Made by a program: the position numbers and the translations under genes. The notes beneath the pieces were generated by a model. It had not been told where the DNA came from and did no database searches. It saw nothing but the letters and a program-made list of their open reading frames with translations. A stretch of DNA of 64,000 bases from Marinomonas ostreistagni (GTDB lineage: Bacteria; Pseudomonadota; Gammaproteobacteria; Pseudomonadales; Marinomonadaceae): the NCBI RefSeq assembly GCF_016888445.1, contig NZ_JAFEKF010000001.1, positions 806,001 through 870,000 on the forward strand. The letters run 5' to 3'. How positions within the stretch are numbered: the first letter of the stretch is position 1; every line of letters starts with the position of its first letter. Positions 25,220 to 33,961 of the stretch are shown in pieces.

Positions 25220-26074
25220 GTGGCAATAAACGTTTCTCACCTAGCCATCTATCCTATTAAGTCCTGTAAACCAGTGCCACTCAATGAGTCAGACGTTTTT
25301 TTGCAGGGTTTGAAGTTTGATCGACGCTACATGTTGGTTGATGAAAACGGCCAGTTTGTAACCGCCCGAGAATACCCGCAACTGTCACTTGTAAAAGCCA
25401 GCGTTGATAAACAAGTATTATCACTAGTCGGCCCAGAAGATGACGATCGAGCCCCCTTGTTGCTTATGGAAAGCGAGTTCGCTGATGAGCATATCGACGT
25501 ACAAGTCTGGGACGACTCTCTTAAAGCACAAAAAACCACTGCCGAAGCCGATCAATGGTTCAGTGAGATTCTCGGCATCTATGTCCACCTAGTATTTTTT
25601 GCTAAACAGTCAGAGCGATTTACCAGCCGCCGCCAAGATAGCCCTGTTACGTTTGCTGATGGCTACCCTTTCTTATTGACCACTCAGGCATCCTTGGATG
25701 AGCTAAACCAAACCACCGAGCACCTAGTCGAAATGGAGCGCTTTCGCCCTAATATTGTTGTTGAGGGCAATGAGGCATTTGCCGAGGATACTTGGAAGCG
25801 AATTCGCATTGGCGAAGTGGAGTTCACCAATGTGAAACCGTGCGTGCGTTGCAACTTCACTACTCTCGATCCGAAAACCGCCATTCGCAGCCCCAAGAGC
25901 GAACCATTGAAGGCGCTCGCTAAGTTTCGCAAACTTGATAAAGAAGGAGTGACCTTTGGTATCAACTTGGTAGCAGAAAACGAAGGCGTGATTCGCTCGG
26001 GTGACACGCTTGAAGTGTTAGAATATCAAGAGAGTTACGATTACCAAGATAAACGTCAACTTGAGAGCGCTTAA
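25220..26074 (+). CDS. MOSC domain protein (YcbX-like, without ferredoxin domain)
   Basis: A 284-residue protein with the MOSC N-terminal beta-barrel (YPIKSCKPVPL, FDRRYMLVDENG, TAREYPQL) and the MOSC domain proper, including the conserved Cys in VKPCVRCNFTTLDP that ligates molybdenum. YcbX in E. coli has an added C-terminal 2Fe-2S domain (about 369 residues); it is missing here. Such proteins reduce N-hydroxylated bases and similar compounds using molybdenum cofactor. The GTG at 25220 is the start, with AAGGAG seven bases upstream. Cofactor supply fits with moaCDE in this window. Confidence 0.88.
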   Translation: MAINVSHLAIYPIKSCKPVPLNESDVFLQGLKFDRRYMLVDENGQFVTAREYPQLSLVKASVDKQVLSLVGPEDDDRAPLLLMESEFADEHIDVQVWDDSLKAQKTTAEADQWFSEILGIYVHLVFFAKQSERFTSRRQDSPVTFADGYPFLLTTQASLDELNQTTEHLVEMERFRPNIVVEGNEAFAEDTWKRIRIGEVEFTNVKPCVRCNFTTLDPKTAIRSPKSEPLKALAKFRKLDKEGVTFGINLVAENEGVIRSGDTLEVLEYQESYDYQDKRQLESA

Positions 26075-26154
26075 AAGGCACTTATTTATTAAACGGTTTG
26101 AATGCTTGGCTTCGATTGCGCACACCTCCGTAATGAGAAGTTACGCTTCACTAC

Positions 26155-26211
26155 GAATCTTAAACTATTCCTTGTGGAAGTGACGTAACGTTGCACGTAA
26201 TCTTAAGATTC
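26155..26211. repeat. Inverted GAATCTTAA repeat upstream of the cyclic-nucleotide-domain gene
   Basis: GAATCTTAA (26155-26163) and TTAAGATTC (26203-26211) are perfect complements 39 bases apart. The right copy overlaps a 12-base palindrome AATCTTAAGATT (26199-26210) and ends right before the ribosome site of the gene starting at 26226. Possible operator. Confidence 0.45.
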
Positions 26212-26225
26212 AGGGGGTGATTGTT

Positions 26226-26726
26226 ATGAATACAGTCGATGTTCGAAACTGCCCTTACGATCTCAGCATTGAATCGTTAAAGACAGGCTCAATTTTTGGT
26301 GCGTTAAGTGCATCCGCGATCGAGTATTTAACTCAGGCAGGCACGCTTAAGCAGTATCAACAGGGTGAACTTGTGTACCAAGATGGTGATAAAGGCGACA
26401 GCTTCTACATCATTATTGAAGGTACGTTTGATTATTTTTTGGATAGCAACAGCTCCACTTCGCTGATTCGGCGCTTAGTGTTTGGTGAAGCACTTGGATA
26501 CGTCACCATGGTCGCATTGTCACCACGTCAAGGTTATACCGTAGCCGCTACGGATGGCATGTTGCTTGAGATTAATCCACAGGTGTTTGCTGAATTTCAC
26601 GATCGCTTTGCGTTTGATTTTGGTATCTTGATTTTAAATTTATCTCGAGACATGGCCCGGAATATACAAGTACTGGCCCGCACCCTATCGGATGCCGGCG
26701 TCAGTATCGATCTCAGCAAAAGCTGA
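26226..26726 (+). CDS. Stand-alone cyclic nucleotide-binding domain protein
   Basis: A 166-residue protein with one CRP-like cyclic-nucleotide-binding beta-roll: FGALSASAIEYLTQAG at the front, GELVYQDGDKGDSFYIIIEG as the roll signature, FGEALGY in the phosphate-binding cassette position, and a C-terminal helix. No helix-turn-helix follows, so it does not look like a DNA-binding regulator; the cassette lacks the full GE-x-A-L-x-x-x-x-R-A-A pattern, so cyclic nucleotide binding is not certain. The ATG at 26226 is chosen because AGGGGG lies eight bases upstream; a GTG at 26217 overlaps that site. Convergent with the RidA-family gene, abutting it exactly. Confidence 0.85.
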   Translation: MNTVDVRNCPYDLSIESLKTGSIFGALSASAIEYLTQAGTLKQYQQGELVYQDGDKGDSFYIIIEGTFDYFLDSNSSTSLIRRLVFGEALGYVTMVALSPRQGYTVAATDGMLLEINPQVFAEFHDRFAFDFGILILNLSRDMARNIQVLARTLSDAGVSIDLSKS

Positions 26727-27080
26727 TTATTTCTCGGCAGCGGTCACAGAGATTTCCACTAATAATTCTGGACGCGCCAGGCGAGACTCTACACACGCTC
26801 GTGCTGGTGCATGCCCTTCTGGCACCCATGCATCCCAAACCGCATTCATCGCTGCGAAGTCTTTCATATCACGCAGATAAATTGTTGCAGAGAGCATGTG
26901 CTCACGGTCAGAACCTGCCTGCTCTAACAGAGCATCTACCTTATCAAGCATGGTCTGCGTTTGCTCGGTAATATCGGCATTGGCATCCGCAGCAACCTGT
27001 CCACACAAGAAGATCATACCGTTGTGCTTAACAATACGACTCATACGCTGCTTGACTTCTAAACGCTCAATTGTTGCCAT
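26727..27080 (-). CDS. RidA-family protein, YoaB-like
   Basis: A 117-residue member of the RidA/YjgF/UK114 family, trimeric enamine/imine deaminases that clear reactive intermediates of PLP enzymes. It follows the short YoaB-type pattern: [46 protein letters not shown], and the conserved Arg in the ARACVESRL strand. Whether it has RidA-type activity is uncertain for this subgroup. ATG at 27080. The stop abuts the end of the cyclic-nucleotide-domain gene, with no space for a terminator between the two. Confidence 0.92.
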   Translation of the reverse strand: MATIERLEVKQRMSRIVKHNGMIFLCGQVAADANADITEQTQTMLDKVDALLEQAGSDREHMLSATIYLRDMKDFAAMNAVWDAWVPEGHAPARACVESRLARPELLVEISVTAAEK

Positions 27081-27218
27081 TAACTGCTCCCATATATAAA
27101 GTTGAAAACACTAGCATATCAGTAAATTAACAACATTTCTGAGCGTTAGAGATCGATATAGCAGTCTAATCCTCTATGAAATAGAGCTAAATGAGAGCTT
27201 ATCGCTTAGCTGGGCTAA

Positions 27219-27827
27219 TTAGTACTCGAGTCCTTTTTGCGCTTTGATTCCACGCTTAAACGCATGCTTAATCTCTTTAATCTCACTCACTGTATCAGCA
27301 AGCTCAATCAACTCATCCGAAGCACCACGGCCTGTCACTACCAAATGCTGCATCTCGGGGCGATTCATCAATGTCTGCAACACACGATCGGCATCTAAGT
27401 ACTCGTAATGAAGCAAATAGGTAAGCTCATCTAGTACCACTAAGTCGTATTGCTCATCTTGCAGCACGGCCTCCGCATTTTCCCAAGTCTCTAACGAGCT
27501 GGCAATATCTTGCTCACGATTTTGTGACTCCCACGTAAATCCCGAATCCATAATGTGCCAGGTGACGTTAGGCTGGGCTTTGAAGAAATCAATTTCTCCA
27601 GTATTCCATTCACCTTTCAAAAATTGTACAACGGCAACATTTAAACCATGGCCTAAAGCCCGTGCCACCATGCCTAGAGCTGAGCTGGATTTACCTTTGC
27701 CGTTACCCGTCAAAAGCACAAAGGTACCCTTCTCTTGTTGTGCTTTGGCAATACGCTTATCGACGTGGTGTTTGACTTTTTTCATGCGCTCGGCATGCTT
27801 TTCGGGATCATGAATGGCTTTGCCCAT
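27219..27827 (-). CDS. cobO: Cob(I)yrinic acid a,c-diamide adenosyltransferase (CobA/CobO/BtuR)
   Basis: Transfers the adenosyl group of ATP to the cobalt of corrinoids, making or salvaging adenosylcobalamin. The 202 residues show a P-loop GNGKGKSSSALGMVARA near residues 42-58, then VVQFLKGEW, DLVVLDELTYLL (Walker B-like), VVTGRGA and the C-terminal EIKEIKHAF. Length fits the CobA type, not PduO or EutT. ATG at 27827, two bases after the stop of the SRPBCC gene, which itself overlaps metH. The link with cobalamin-dependent MetH is striking. The name BtuR/CobA is interchangeable. Confidence 0.95.
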   Translation of the reverse strand: MGKAIHDPEKHAERMKKVKHHVDKRIAKAQQEKGTFVLLTGNGKGKSSSALGMVARALGHGLNVAVVQFLKGEWNTGEIDFFKAQPNVTWHIMDSGFTWESQNREQDIASSLETWENAEAVLQDEQYDLVVLDELTYLLHYEYLDADRVLQTLMNRPEMQHLVVTGRGASDELIELADTVSEIKEIKHAFKRGIKAQKGLEY

Positions 27828-27829
27828 AA

Positions 27830-28285
27830 TTAAAACTTCTCCAATTGGTGCTTCAAACTTTCAAGCCAAAGTTCTAGAACTTGGCTTGCTAGCATGTGTT
27901 TGCGAGGCCATAAGCGCGGCGCAAATAGACCCTCTAAGGTATAAGTTGCCATTACGTGAGTAATACCTTTTTGGTTCTCTGAAAGTTCAAATTGCCAGAA
28001 TTCATGATGGCGCACGCACCAATGATACATGACGTTGTGAAGCGCTAAATAGCGCATCGGCTGGGCATCGGTGACTTCGGCTTTAATCAGCCAAGGGCCT
28101 TTTAGGCTTTGCAGCTCAAGATCGAGACGTGACCCGGTATGGAATCCAAACGTCGACTCGAAGTGTCCTATCGCATGATTCCAGCTTGAGGGATTGGGGG
28201 AAATAAGCAGATCCCAAGCCGCTTGGCTTGGGGTCTGAATTGTGGCCTCTTTACGCAGCGTAAAGGGCGAATTAGATGCGGTCAT
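27830..28285 (-). CDS. SRPBCC-like (START/Bet v 1 fold) protein
   Basis: A protein of about 151 residues with the pattern of the polyketide-cyclase/START-like fold: an opening [25 protein letters not shown], where an amphipathic helix follows the first strand, then SRLDLELQ, alternating strands with many aromatic residues, and a long C-terminal helix ([19 protein letters not shown]). These proteins bind hydrophobic ligands; none is known here. The ATG at 28285 is preferred to one at 28297; either overlaps the 3' end of metH, so translation is coupled. It lies between metH and the cobalamin adenosyltransferase. The family call is based on pattern and is moderately sure. Confidence 0.7.
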   Translation of the reverse strand: MTASNSPFTLRKEATIQTPSQAAWDLLISPNPSSWNHAIGHFESTFGFHTGSRLDLELQSLKGPWLIKAEVTDAQPMRYLALHNVMYHWCVRHHEFWQFELSENQKGITHVMATYTLEGLFAPRLWPRKHMLASQVLELWLESLKHQLEKF

Positions 28286-31200
28286 CCTCTGGATCATATC
28301 CTAAGTTAGGGGCTAGCCAGCGCTCGGCGTCATCTTTGCTCATACCTTTACGCTCAGCATAGCTGTCTACTTGATCTGGGCCAATTTTGCCCACACCGAA
28401 GTAATTACTGTCAGCATTACCAAAGTACCAACCGCTAACTGCCGCCGTAGGTAGCATAGCGTAGCTCTCAGTAAGCTTGATACCGGTTTGTGCTTCAACA
28501 TCCAGCAATTGCCAAAGCTTGTCTTTTTCGGTGTGATCCGGACACGCTGGGTAACCAGGCGCAGGACGAATGCCTTTGTAGCGTTCTTTAATCAGTTCTT
28601 CATTGCTTAGCGACTCTTCTGGTGCATAGCCCCACAGCTCTTTACGTACTTTCTCGTGAAGGTACTCTGCAGTGGCCTCTGCCAAACGATCCGCTACCGC
28701 CTTGATCATGATTGAGTTGTAATCGTCATGATCCGCTTCAAAGCGCTCAACAATGCTGTCGATGCCAAAACCTGCCGCACAAGCAAAGGCGCCAATGTAA
28801 TCATTGCCCTGCTCTTTAGGCGCCACAAAGTCTGACAGACATTGATTGTATTTACCCGGCGCATTGAGCTCATTTTGGTTACGCAAGAAGTTTAAGCGCA
28901 TCACTTCGCTATCACGAGACTCATCTGTGTAGATCGCTACGTCATCGTCATTCACTTGGTTGGCTGGGAACAAACCAATGATAGCTTTGGCATCGAGCCA
29001 GCTGTCGTTGATGACGGTCGCAAGCATTGCTTTGGCATCGGCAAACAAGCGTGTTGCTTCTTCACCCACCACCTCATCGGTTAGGATGCGTGGGTAGGCG
29101 CCGGCCAATTCCCATGTCTGGAAGAATGGCGTCCAGTCGATGTAGTTTTGCACTTCATTGAAATCAATGTCAGCGGCCTCAAACACAGTTACACCCAATT
29201 TCTCAGGAGTTTTGATGTTTGAGAAGTCAACTGGCGTCTTGTTCAAACGTGCTTTTTCTAATGACACACGACGACCCGCTTTAGCGCGGTCTTTGAAGCG
29301 CTCACGCGTTTTCTCGTAGTCTTCTTTGACTTCCGCAATAAACTTAGCACGACGTTCTTCATCTTTAGTGACCAACGCACTGGCCACACTCACACTGCGT
29401 GAAGCATTGGTTACGTGAACAACCTGGTTGTTCTTGTAGTTTTGCTCAATTTTCACAGCCGTATGCGCTTTAGACGTGGTGGCGCCACCGATCATCACCG
29501 GAATATGGAAATCTTGACGCTGCATCTCTTTAGCGACGTGTACCATTTCATCCAGTGATGGTGTGATCAAGCCGGATAAGCCAATGATGTCCGCATTCTC
29601 TTCTTTGGCGGTGCGCAGGATTTTCTCCGAGGGCACCATAACACCAAGGTCGATCACCTCGAAGTTGTTACACTGTAATACCACACCGACGATGTTTTTA
29701 CCGATGTCGTGAACATCACCTTTTACCGTCGCCATAATGACTTTACCGGCACTAGATGAGCCTTGTGTCTGGGTACGGGCTTTTTCTTCTTCGATGAACG
29801 GCATCAGGTAAGCCACGGCTTTCTTCATTACACGAGCCGATTTCACCACCTGAGGTAAGAACATTTTACCCGAGCCAAACAAGTCACCGACCACGCCCAT
29901 ACCATCCATTAATGGACCTTCGATCACCTGTAGCGGACGATCAAATTGTTGGCGGGCTTCTTCTGTGTCGTCGTCGATGAACTCAGTGATACCTTTAACC
30001 AAGGCATGTGTCAGACGCTCACCGACCGGTAGACTGCGCCATTCTTGGGTTTCTTTTTCGACCGCTTCACCAGAGCCTGCAAACTCACCGGCAATGGCCA
30101 GTAAGTTATCGGTCGCTTCCGGTGTACGGTTGAGCACGGCGTCTTCGACCGCATCACGTAAGCGCTGTGGAATGTCTTCGTAAACGGCTAACTGACCCGC
30201 ATTCACAATACCCATGGTCATGCCATTTTTGATGGCATGGTAAAGGAAAACCGCGTGAATGGCCTCACGCACTGGGTTATTACCACGGAACGAGAACGAC
30301 ACGTTTGATACACCGCCAGAAACTTTGGCGTACGGTAAATCGCGTTTGATGTCCGCCGTCGCTTCGATAAAGTCTAGGGCGTAACGGTTGTGCTCTTCGA
30401 TACCGGTAGCGATGGCAAAGATATTTGGGTCAAAGATAATGTCTTCTGGCGGGAAGCCTACTTTGTTAACGAGCACATCGTAGGAGCGACGACAGATCTC
30501 AATCTTACGCTCACGGGTATCCGCTTGACCGACTTCATCGAAGGCCATCACAATCACGGCCGCGCCGTACTTCATCAGAAGTTTGGCTTGCTCGATGAAC
30601 TTCTCTTCACCTTCTTTTAGGCTGATTGAGTTTACAACACCCTTACCTTGGATGTTTTTAAGGCCTGTCTCTAGGATTTCCCACTTAGACGAGTCCAGCA
30701 TGATGGGCACACGAGAAATATCTGGCTCAGAAGCAATTAGCTTCAAGAAACGTTCCATCGCCGCTTCGGAGTCAAGCATGCCCTCGTCCATGTTGATATC
30801 GATAATTTGCGCACCGTTCTCAACCTGTTGACGAGCTACATCCAAGGCCGTATCAAAATCGCCTTCTTTGATCAGACGCTTAAACATTGCTGAGCCGGTT
30901 ACGTTGGTACGCTCACCAACGTTGACGAACAAGCTCTCATCGCTGATGTTAAATGGCTCAAGGCCTGATAGGCGACATTCTTTAGGAATCTCAGGGACCA
31001 CACGTGGCGCCATATCCATAAAGGCATCGGCAAAGGCTTTGATGTGGCTTGGCTCTGTGCCACAGCAACCACCAATGATGTTTAAAAAGCCAGCTTCTGC
31101 CCAGGTTTGAATTTCTTCAAGCATTTCTTCTGGTGATTCGTCGTACTCACCAAAGGCATTTGGTAAGCCAGCATTAGGGTGCGCAGAGACAAAAGTATCC

Positions 31201-32006
31201 GCAATGCTAGACAGCTCTTCGACGTATTGGCGCAGATCTTTTGGCCCAAGTGCACAGTTAAGGCCAACAGAAATAGGCTTAGCATGTGAGATCGAGTTCC
31301 AGAAGGCTTCGGTAGTTTGACCTGATAAGGTACGACCCGATGCATCGGTAATGGTACCGGAAATCATGATCGGATAGCGCACACCATGATCTTCAAAGTA
31401 CTGCAGCGCCGCAAAGATCGCTGCCTTAGCGTTCAGTGTGTCGAAGATGGTTTCGATCAGTAGTAAATCTACACCACCTTTGATCAAGCCATCGATGGCT
31501 TCAGTGTAAGCCACGACCAAACCATCAAAGGTAATATTACGAAAACCTGGATCGTTTACGTCTGGAGAAATAGTACAAGTACGGCTAGTCGGCCCGACAG
31601 CACCGGCAACAAAACGCGGTTTTGCTGGGTTTTGCGCGGTAAATTCATCCGCTGCTTCACGCGCTAGACGTGCTGACTCGAAATTGATTTCATGAGCCAA
31701 CGACTCCATGTGGTAATCCAGCATCGAGATCGAGTTGGCATTGAAGGTATTGGTTTCAATGATATCAGAGCCGGCTTCAAGGTAAGCGCTATGAATGGCT
31801 TTGATCATTTTTGGCTGAGTTAATGACAGCAGGTCATTGTTACCCTTTAGCTCGCTGTGCCAATCGCTAAAGCGCTCTCCACGATAATCCTGTTCTTCCA
31901 ATTTGTAATTCTGGATCATGGTACCCATACCACCATCCAGAATTAGGATGTTATCTTTTAAACGACTTTCGATAACGTCATACGAACCTGACTTAACCAC
32001 TGTCAC
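28272..32006 (-). CDS. metH: Cobalamin-dependent methionine synthase (MetH)
   Basis: Transfers a methyl group from methyltetrahydrofolate to homocysteine via bound cobalamin. The 1244 residues match E. coli MetH (1227). Domains in order: homocysteine-binding ([10 protein letters not shown] at the start; zinc cysteines in LNCALG and GGCCGTEP), pterin-binding ([11 protein letters not shown]), cobalamin cap and binding (DVHDIGKNI with the lower-axial histidine, then [14 protein letters not shown]) and the SAM-binding activation domain ([12 protein letters not shown]). The GTG at 32006 or the next one at 32000, which is better spaced from GAGG, is the start. No cobalamin riboswitch is seen in the 128-base upstream gap. 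Heads a likely operon with the SRPBCC protein and adenosyltransferase. Confidence 0.97.
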   Translation of the reverse strand: MTVVKSGSYDVIESRLKDNILILDGGMGTMIQNYKLEEQDYRGERFSDWHSELKGNNDLLSLTQPKMIKAIHSAYLEAGSDIIETNTFNANSISMLDYHMESLAHEINFESARLAREAADEFTAQNPAKPRFVAGAVGPTSRTCTISPDVNDPGFRNITFDGLVVAYTEAIDGLIKGGVDLLLIETIFDTLNAKAAIFAALQYFEDHGVRYPIMISGTITDASGRTLSGQTTEAFWNSISHAKPISVGLNCALGPKDLRQYVEELSSIADTFVSAHPNAGLPNAFGEYDESPEEMLEEIQTWAEAGFLNIIGGCCGTEPSHIKAFADAFMDMAPRVVPEIPKECRLSGLEPFNISDESLFVNVGERTNVTGSAMFKRLIKEGDFDTALDVARQQVENGAQIIDINMDEGMLDSEAAMERFLKLIASEPDISRVPIMLDSSKWEILETGLKNIQGKGVVNSISLKEGEEKFIEQAKLLMKYGAAVIVMAFDEVGQADTRERKIEICRRSYDVLVNKVGFPPEDIIFDPNIFAIATGIEEHNRYALDFIEATADIKRDLPYAKVSGGVSNVSFSFRGNNPVREAIHAVFLYHAIKNGMTMGIVNAGQLAVYEDIPQRLRDAVEDAVLNRTPEATDNLLAIAGEFAGSGEAVEKETQEWRSLPVGERLTHALVKGITEFIDDDTEEARQQFDRPLQVIEGPLMDGMGVVGDLFGSGKMFLPQVVKSARVMKKAVAYLMPFIEEEKARTQTQGSSSAGKVIMATVKGDVHDIGKNIVGVVLQCNNFEVIDLGVMVPSEKILRTAKEENADIIGLSGLITPSLDEMVHVAKEMQRQDFHIPVMIGGATTSKAHTAVKIEQNYKNNQVVHVTNASRSVSVASALVTKDEERRAKFIAEVKEDYEKTRERFKDRAKAGRRVSLEKARLNKTPVDFSNIKTPEKLGVTVFEAADIDFNEVQNYIDWTPFFQTWELAGAYPRILTDEVVGEEATRLFADAKAMLATVINDSWLDAKAIIGLFPANQVNDDDVAIYTDESRDSEVMRLNFLRNQNELNAPGKYNQCLSDFVAPKEQGNDYIGAFACAAGFGIDSIVERFEADHDDYNSIMIKAVADRLAEATAEYLHEKVRKELWGYAPEESLSNEELIKERYKGIRPAPGYPACPDHTEKDKLWQLLDVEAQTGIKLTESYAMLPTAAVSGWYFGNADSNYFGVGKIGPDQVDSYAERKGMSKDDAERWLAPNLGYDPEDDRI

Positions 32007-32134
32007 TACCTCAATAAATTAATGCGCGGTTACTATAACAAAACCACACCTTAAGATGTTGAATTTTAGTAATGACGTAATGAGTAGATGCGTATTAGTG
32101 ACGCGTATGAGCACATTGGTTGCGTGCGAGCGCC

Positions 32135-33808
32135 TTAACTGTCTCGTCCACGCGTGCCAATTCTGGACGCGCCATACCCTAATAGCAAACCGCCTAAGAT
32201 TGCGATCGCCCAATAGCCATATTTGCTCAGCCAATCAGTTGAAATCAACTCTACTGTCTCGGAGTCTCGATAGACTTTGCGCAAGATCTGCTGGCCGTCG
32301 TAATTAACATTTTGACTGACCGCTACATTCATCGTGGCATTCGGTCGCTCATTTAAGCCAGACAAACGCCAGCGAAAATTGACACGACCATTATCGACCA
32401 CTGACTCCGCCTCCGCTGCGCTGATCATATTCAACGCACTATCAACGATTAGCTCGGCGTAAAAGGTTTGTCCTTCAATCGGATTAGCAACATCCGCACT
32501 AAAACGAATCTCGAAGGTATCATTAAGATTAGCACTGGTCGGCAGCGACCAACGCGCATTTTCAATCCCGCTTTGCAATTGTTGCTGTAGCGATGTGACG
32601 GCACCTTCAAAGGCAATCAGTTTATTCACTTGGCTTTCAAGGTTGGTACGTGTTTCTAGCACCTGCTGGTGGCGCGCTTGCAATTCAACCACGGCCTGTT
32701 CAGTTTGCTCATGCTCTTCAGCCAGTGCAGTTAAACGTGACTCGAGTGCTCGACGTTCAGTTTGGCTGTTTGCAAGCTGTCGCTCAAGAGCCGCAATTTG
32801 CTGATTACGCTGCTCTAGATCTGAGCTGACAGCAGCTAAGCGCTGACTTAATGCGCTATTGCGTTGTTGCACGGACTGATAACGCTGCTGCAGTGCGCTC
32901 AATTCGCTTTCATGATCCGTTTCTTGTTGCACCAGTGAGTTGGTTAGGCTGTTTATCTGCGCTTGATGATTACGAATCAACTGGTTCTGAGCATCTATTT
33001 CAGCTTGCAGGCGTGTAATCCGCGCCTCCAGTTGAGCCACCTCTTGAACATTATTGTCGGCCTCTTGATTGGCAGCCGCGACAAAACCACCGCGCGTATT
33101 CAGCTCAGCGTTAGTTGCTTCAAGGCTATCAATCACATTGCCCTGAACGCGAATCTTGTCCCAAAGCACTTGCTGTTGACCACGAATTTGTGCCAACTCT
33201 TCATTTAATGCCTGTTTTTCATCACTCAATTGCTGAAGAGTTTGAGCTACGCTGGCACGCTCTTGCTGCAATGTTTGGTGTTGGCTTTTTAGCTCTGCGT
33301 ACTCAATTGATAAATCACGATAATCTTTGCTGACCGCATAACGTTCACTGTCTAAGGTACGAAAACTCTTATTGACCGGCATGTAGTCTTCTGGCTCTAG
33401 CGCCAACGCCTGTTGCTCCGGTGCAATCTGGTATAAGCGCTCGTTTAAGCGGCTGCTCTGCAAGCGTTGACTGTTATAGCGCTGTTCGAGGTTATCTCGT
33501 TCATTTTTCAAGCGCTCCAAGCGCGCGAGCTGGTCGGCACTTAGCTCTTGCCTTGCCAAATCACTGATGGTGCGTTCTTTGTCGTCCAGCTGATCAGCTA
33601 ATCTTTGCGAGCGCTCTTGGCTTTGCATAAGCTGCTGGCGTAAACGTTGGATTTTCTCAGCTGATGGCGCGGGTAAAGAAGAGCCTAATACCGAGGTAGA
33701 GGGATAATTACGCACCGTGGTCGTGTCAGTTTGGGTCGTTTGCGTACTGCAAGCACTCAACATGCTTGCCAATACCCAAGGCATTACAGCGTAAGTAACA
33801 CGTTTCAT
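32135..33808 (-). CDS. Long coiled-coil lipoprotein with C-terminal membrane helix
   Basis: A 557-residue protein. It begins with a lipoprotein signal peptide; the lipobox LSAC puts the lipidated Cys at 20, followed by Ser, which by the Lol rule favours the outer membrane. Residues 55-410 are almost entirely heptad-rich coiled coil with Gln/Glu/Arg/Leu. Residues 415-520 are a globular, mostly beta segment (ADVANPIEGQTFYAELIV, VNFRWRLSG). A hydrophobic helix at about 530-549 and a basic tail (RIGTRGRDS) follow, which would anchor the end in the inner membrane. I do not recognise a named family. ATG at 33808 with GGGG eight bases upstream. No terminator is apparent downstream. Confidence 0.8.
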   Translation of the reverse strand: MKRVTYAVMPWVLASMLSACSTQTTQTDTTTVRNYPSTSVLGSSLPAPSAEKIQRLRQQLMQSQERSQRLADQLDDKERTISDLARQELSADQLARLERLKNERDNLEQRYNSQRLQSSRLNERLYQIAPEQQALALEPEDYMPVNKSFRTLDSERYAVSKDYRDLSIEYAELKSQHQTLQQERASVAQTLQQLSDEKQALNEELAQIRGQQQVLWDKIRVQGNVIDSLEATNAELNTRGGFVAAANQEADNNVQEVAQLEARITRLQAEIDAQNQLIRNHQAQINSLTNSLVQQETDHESELSALQQRYQSVQQRNSALSQRLAAVSSDLEQRNQQIAALERQLANSQTERRALESRLTALAEEHEQTEQAVVELQARHQQVLETRTNLESQVNKLIAFEGAVTSLQQQLQSGIENARWSLPTSANLNDTFEIRFSADVANPIEGQTFYAELIVDSALNMISAAEAESVVDNGRVNFRWRLSGLNERPNATMNVAVSQNVNYDGQQILRKVYRDSETVELISTDWLSKYGYWAIAILGGLLLGYGASRIGTRGRDS

Positions 33809-33925
33809 CAAACAATTCCCCTTTCAGCAAAACATCACAGTACGATTAAAGATATGGCAGATAGTTAGCACTTTCGCAACTCATTAACAGATTACTTTAA
33901 CTTTTATCACTGACAAATACCTTAC

Positions 33926-33959
33926 AAAAAAAAAGCGCTGGTAAACCAGCGCTTTTTTT
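33926..33959 (-). terminator. Rho-independent terminator of pepN
   Basis: AAGCGCTGG paired with CCAGCGCTT around TAAA, with long A and T runs on both flanks. It begins three bases after the pepN stop on the minus strand. Confidence 0.93.
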
Positions 33960-33961
33960 AA

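Noticed and set aside
32007-32134. Cobalamin or SAM riboswitch, or MetR site, upstream of metH
   Set aside because: The gap is too short for a cobalamin riboswitch, and no conserved box or TGAA-N5-TTCA MetR motif was found.
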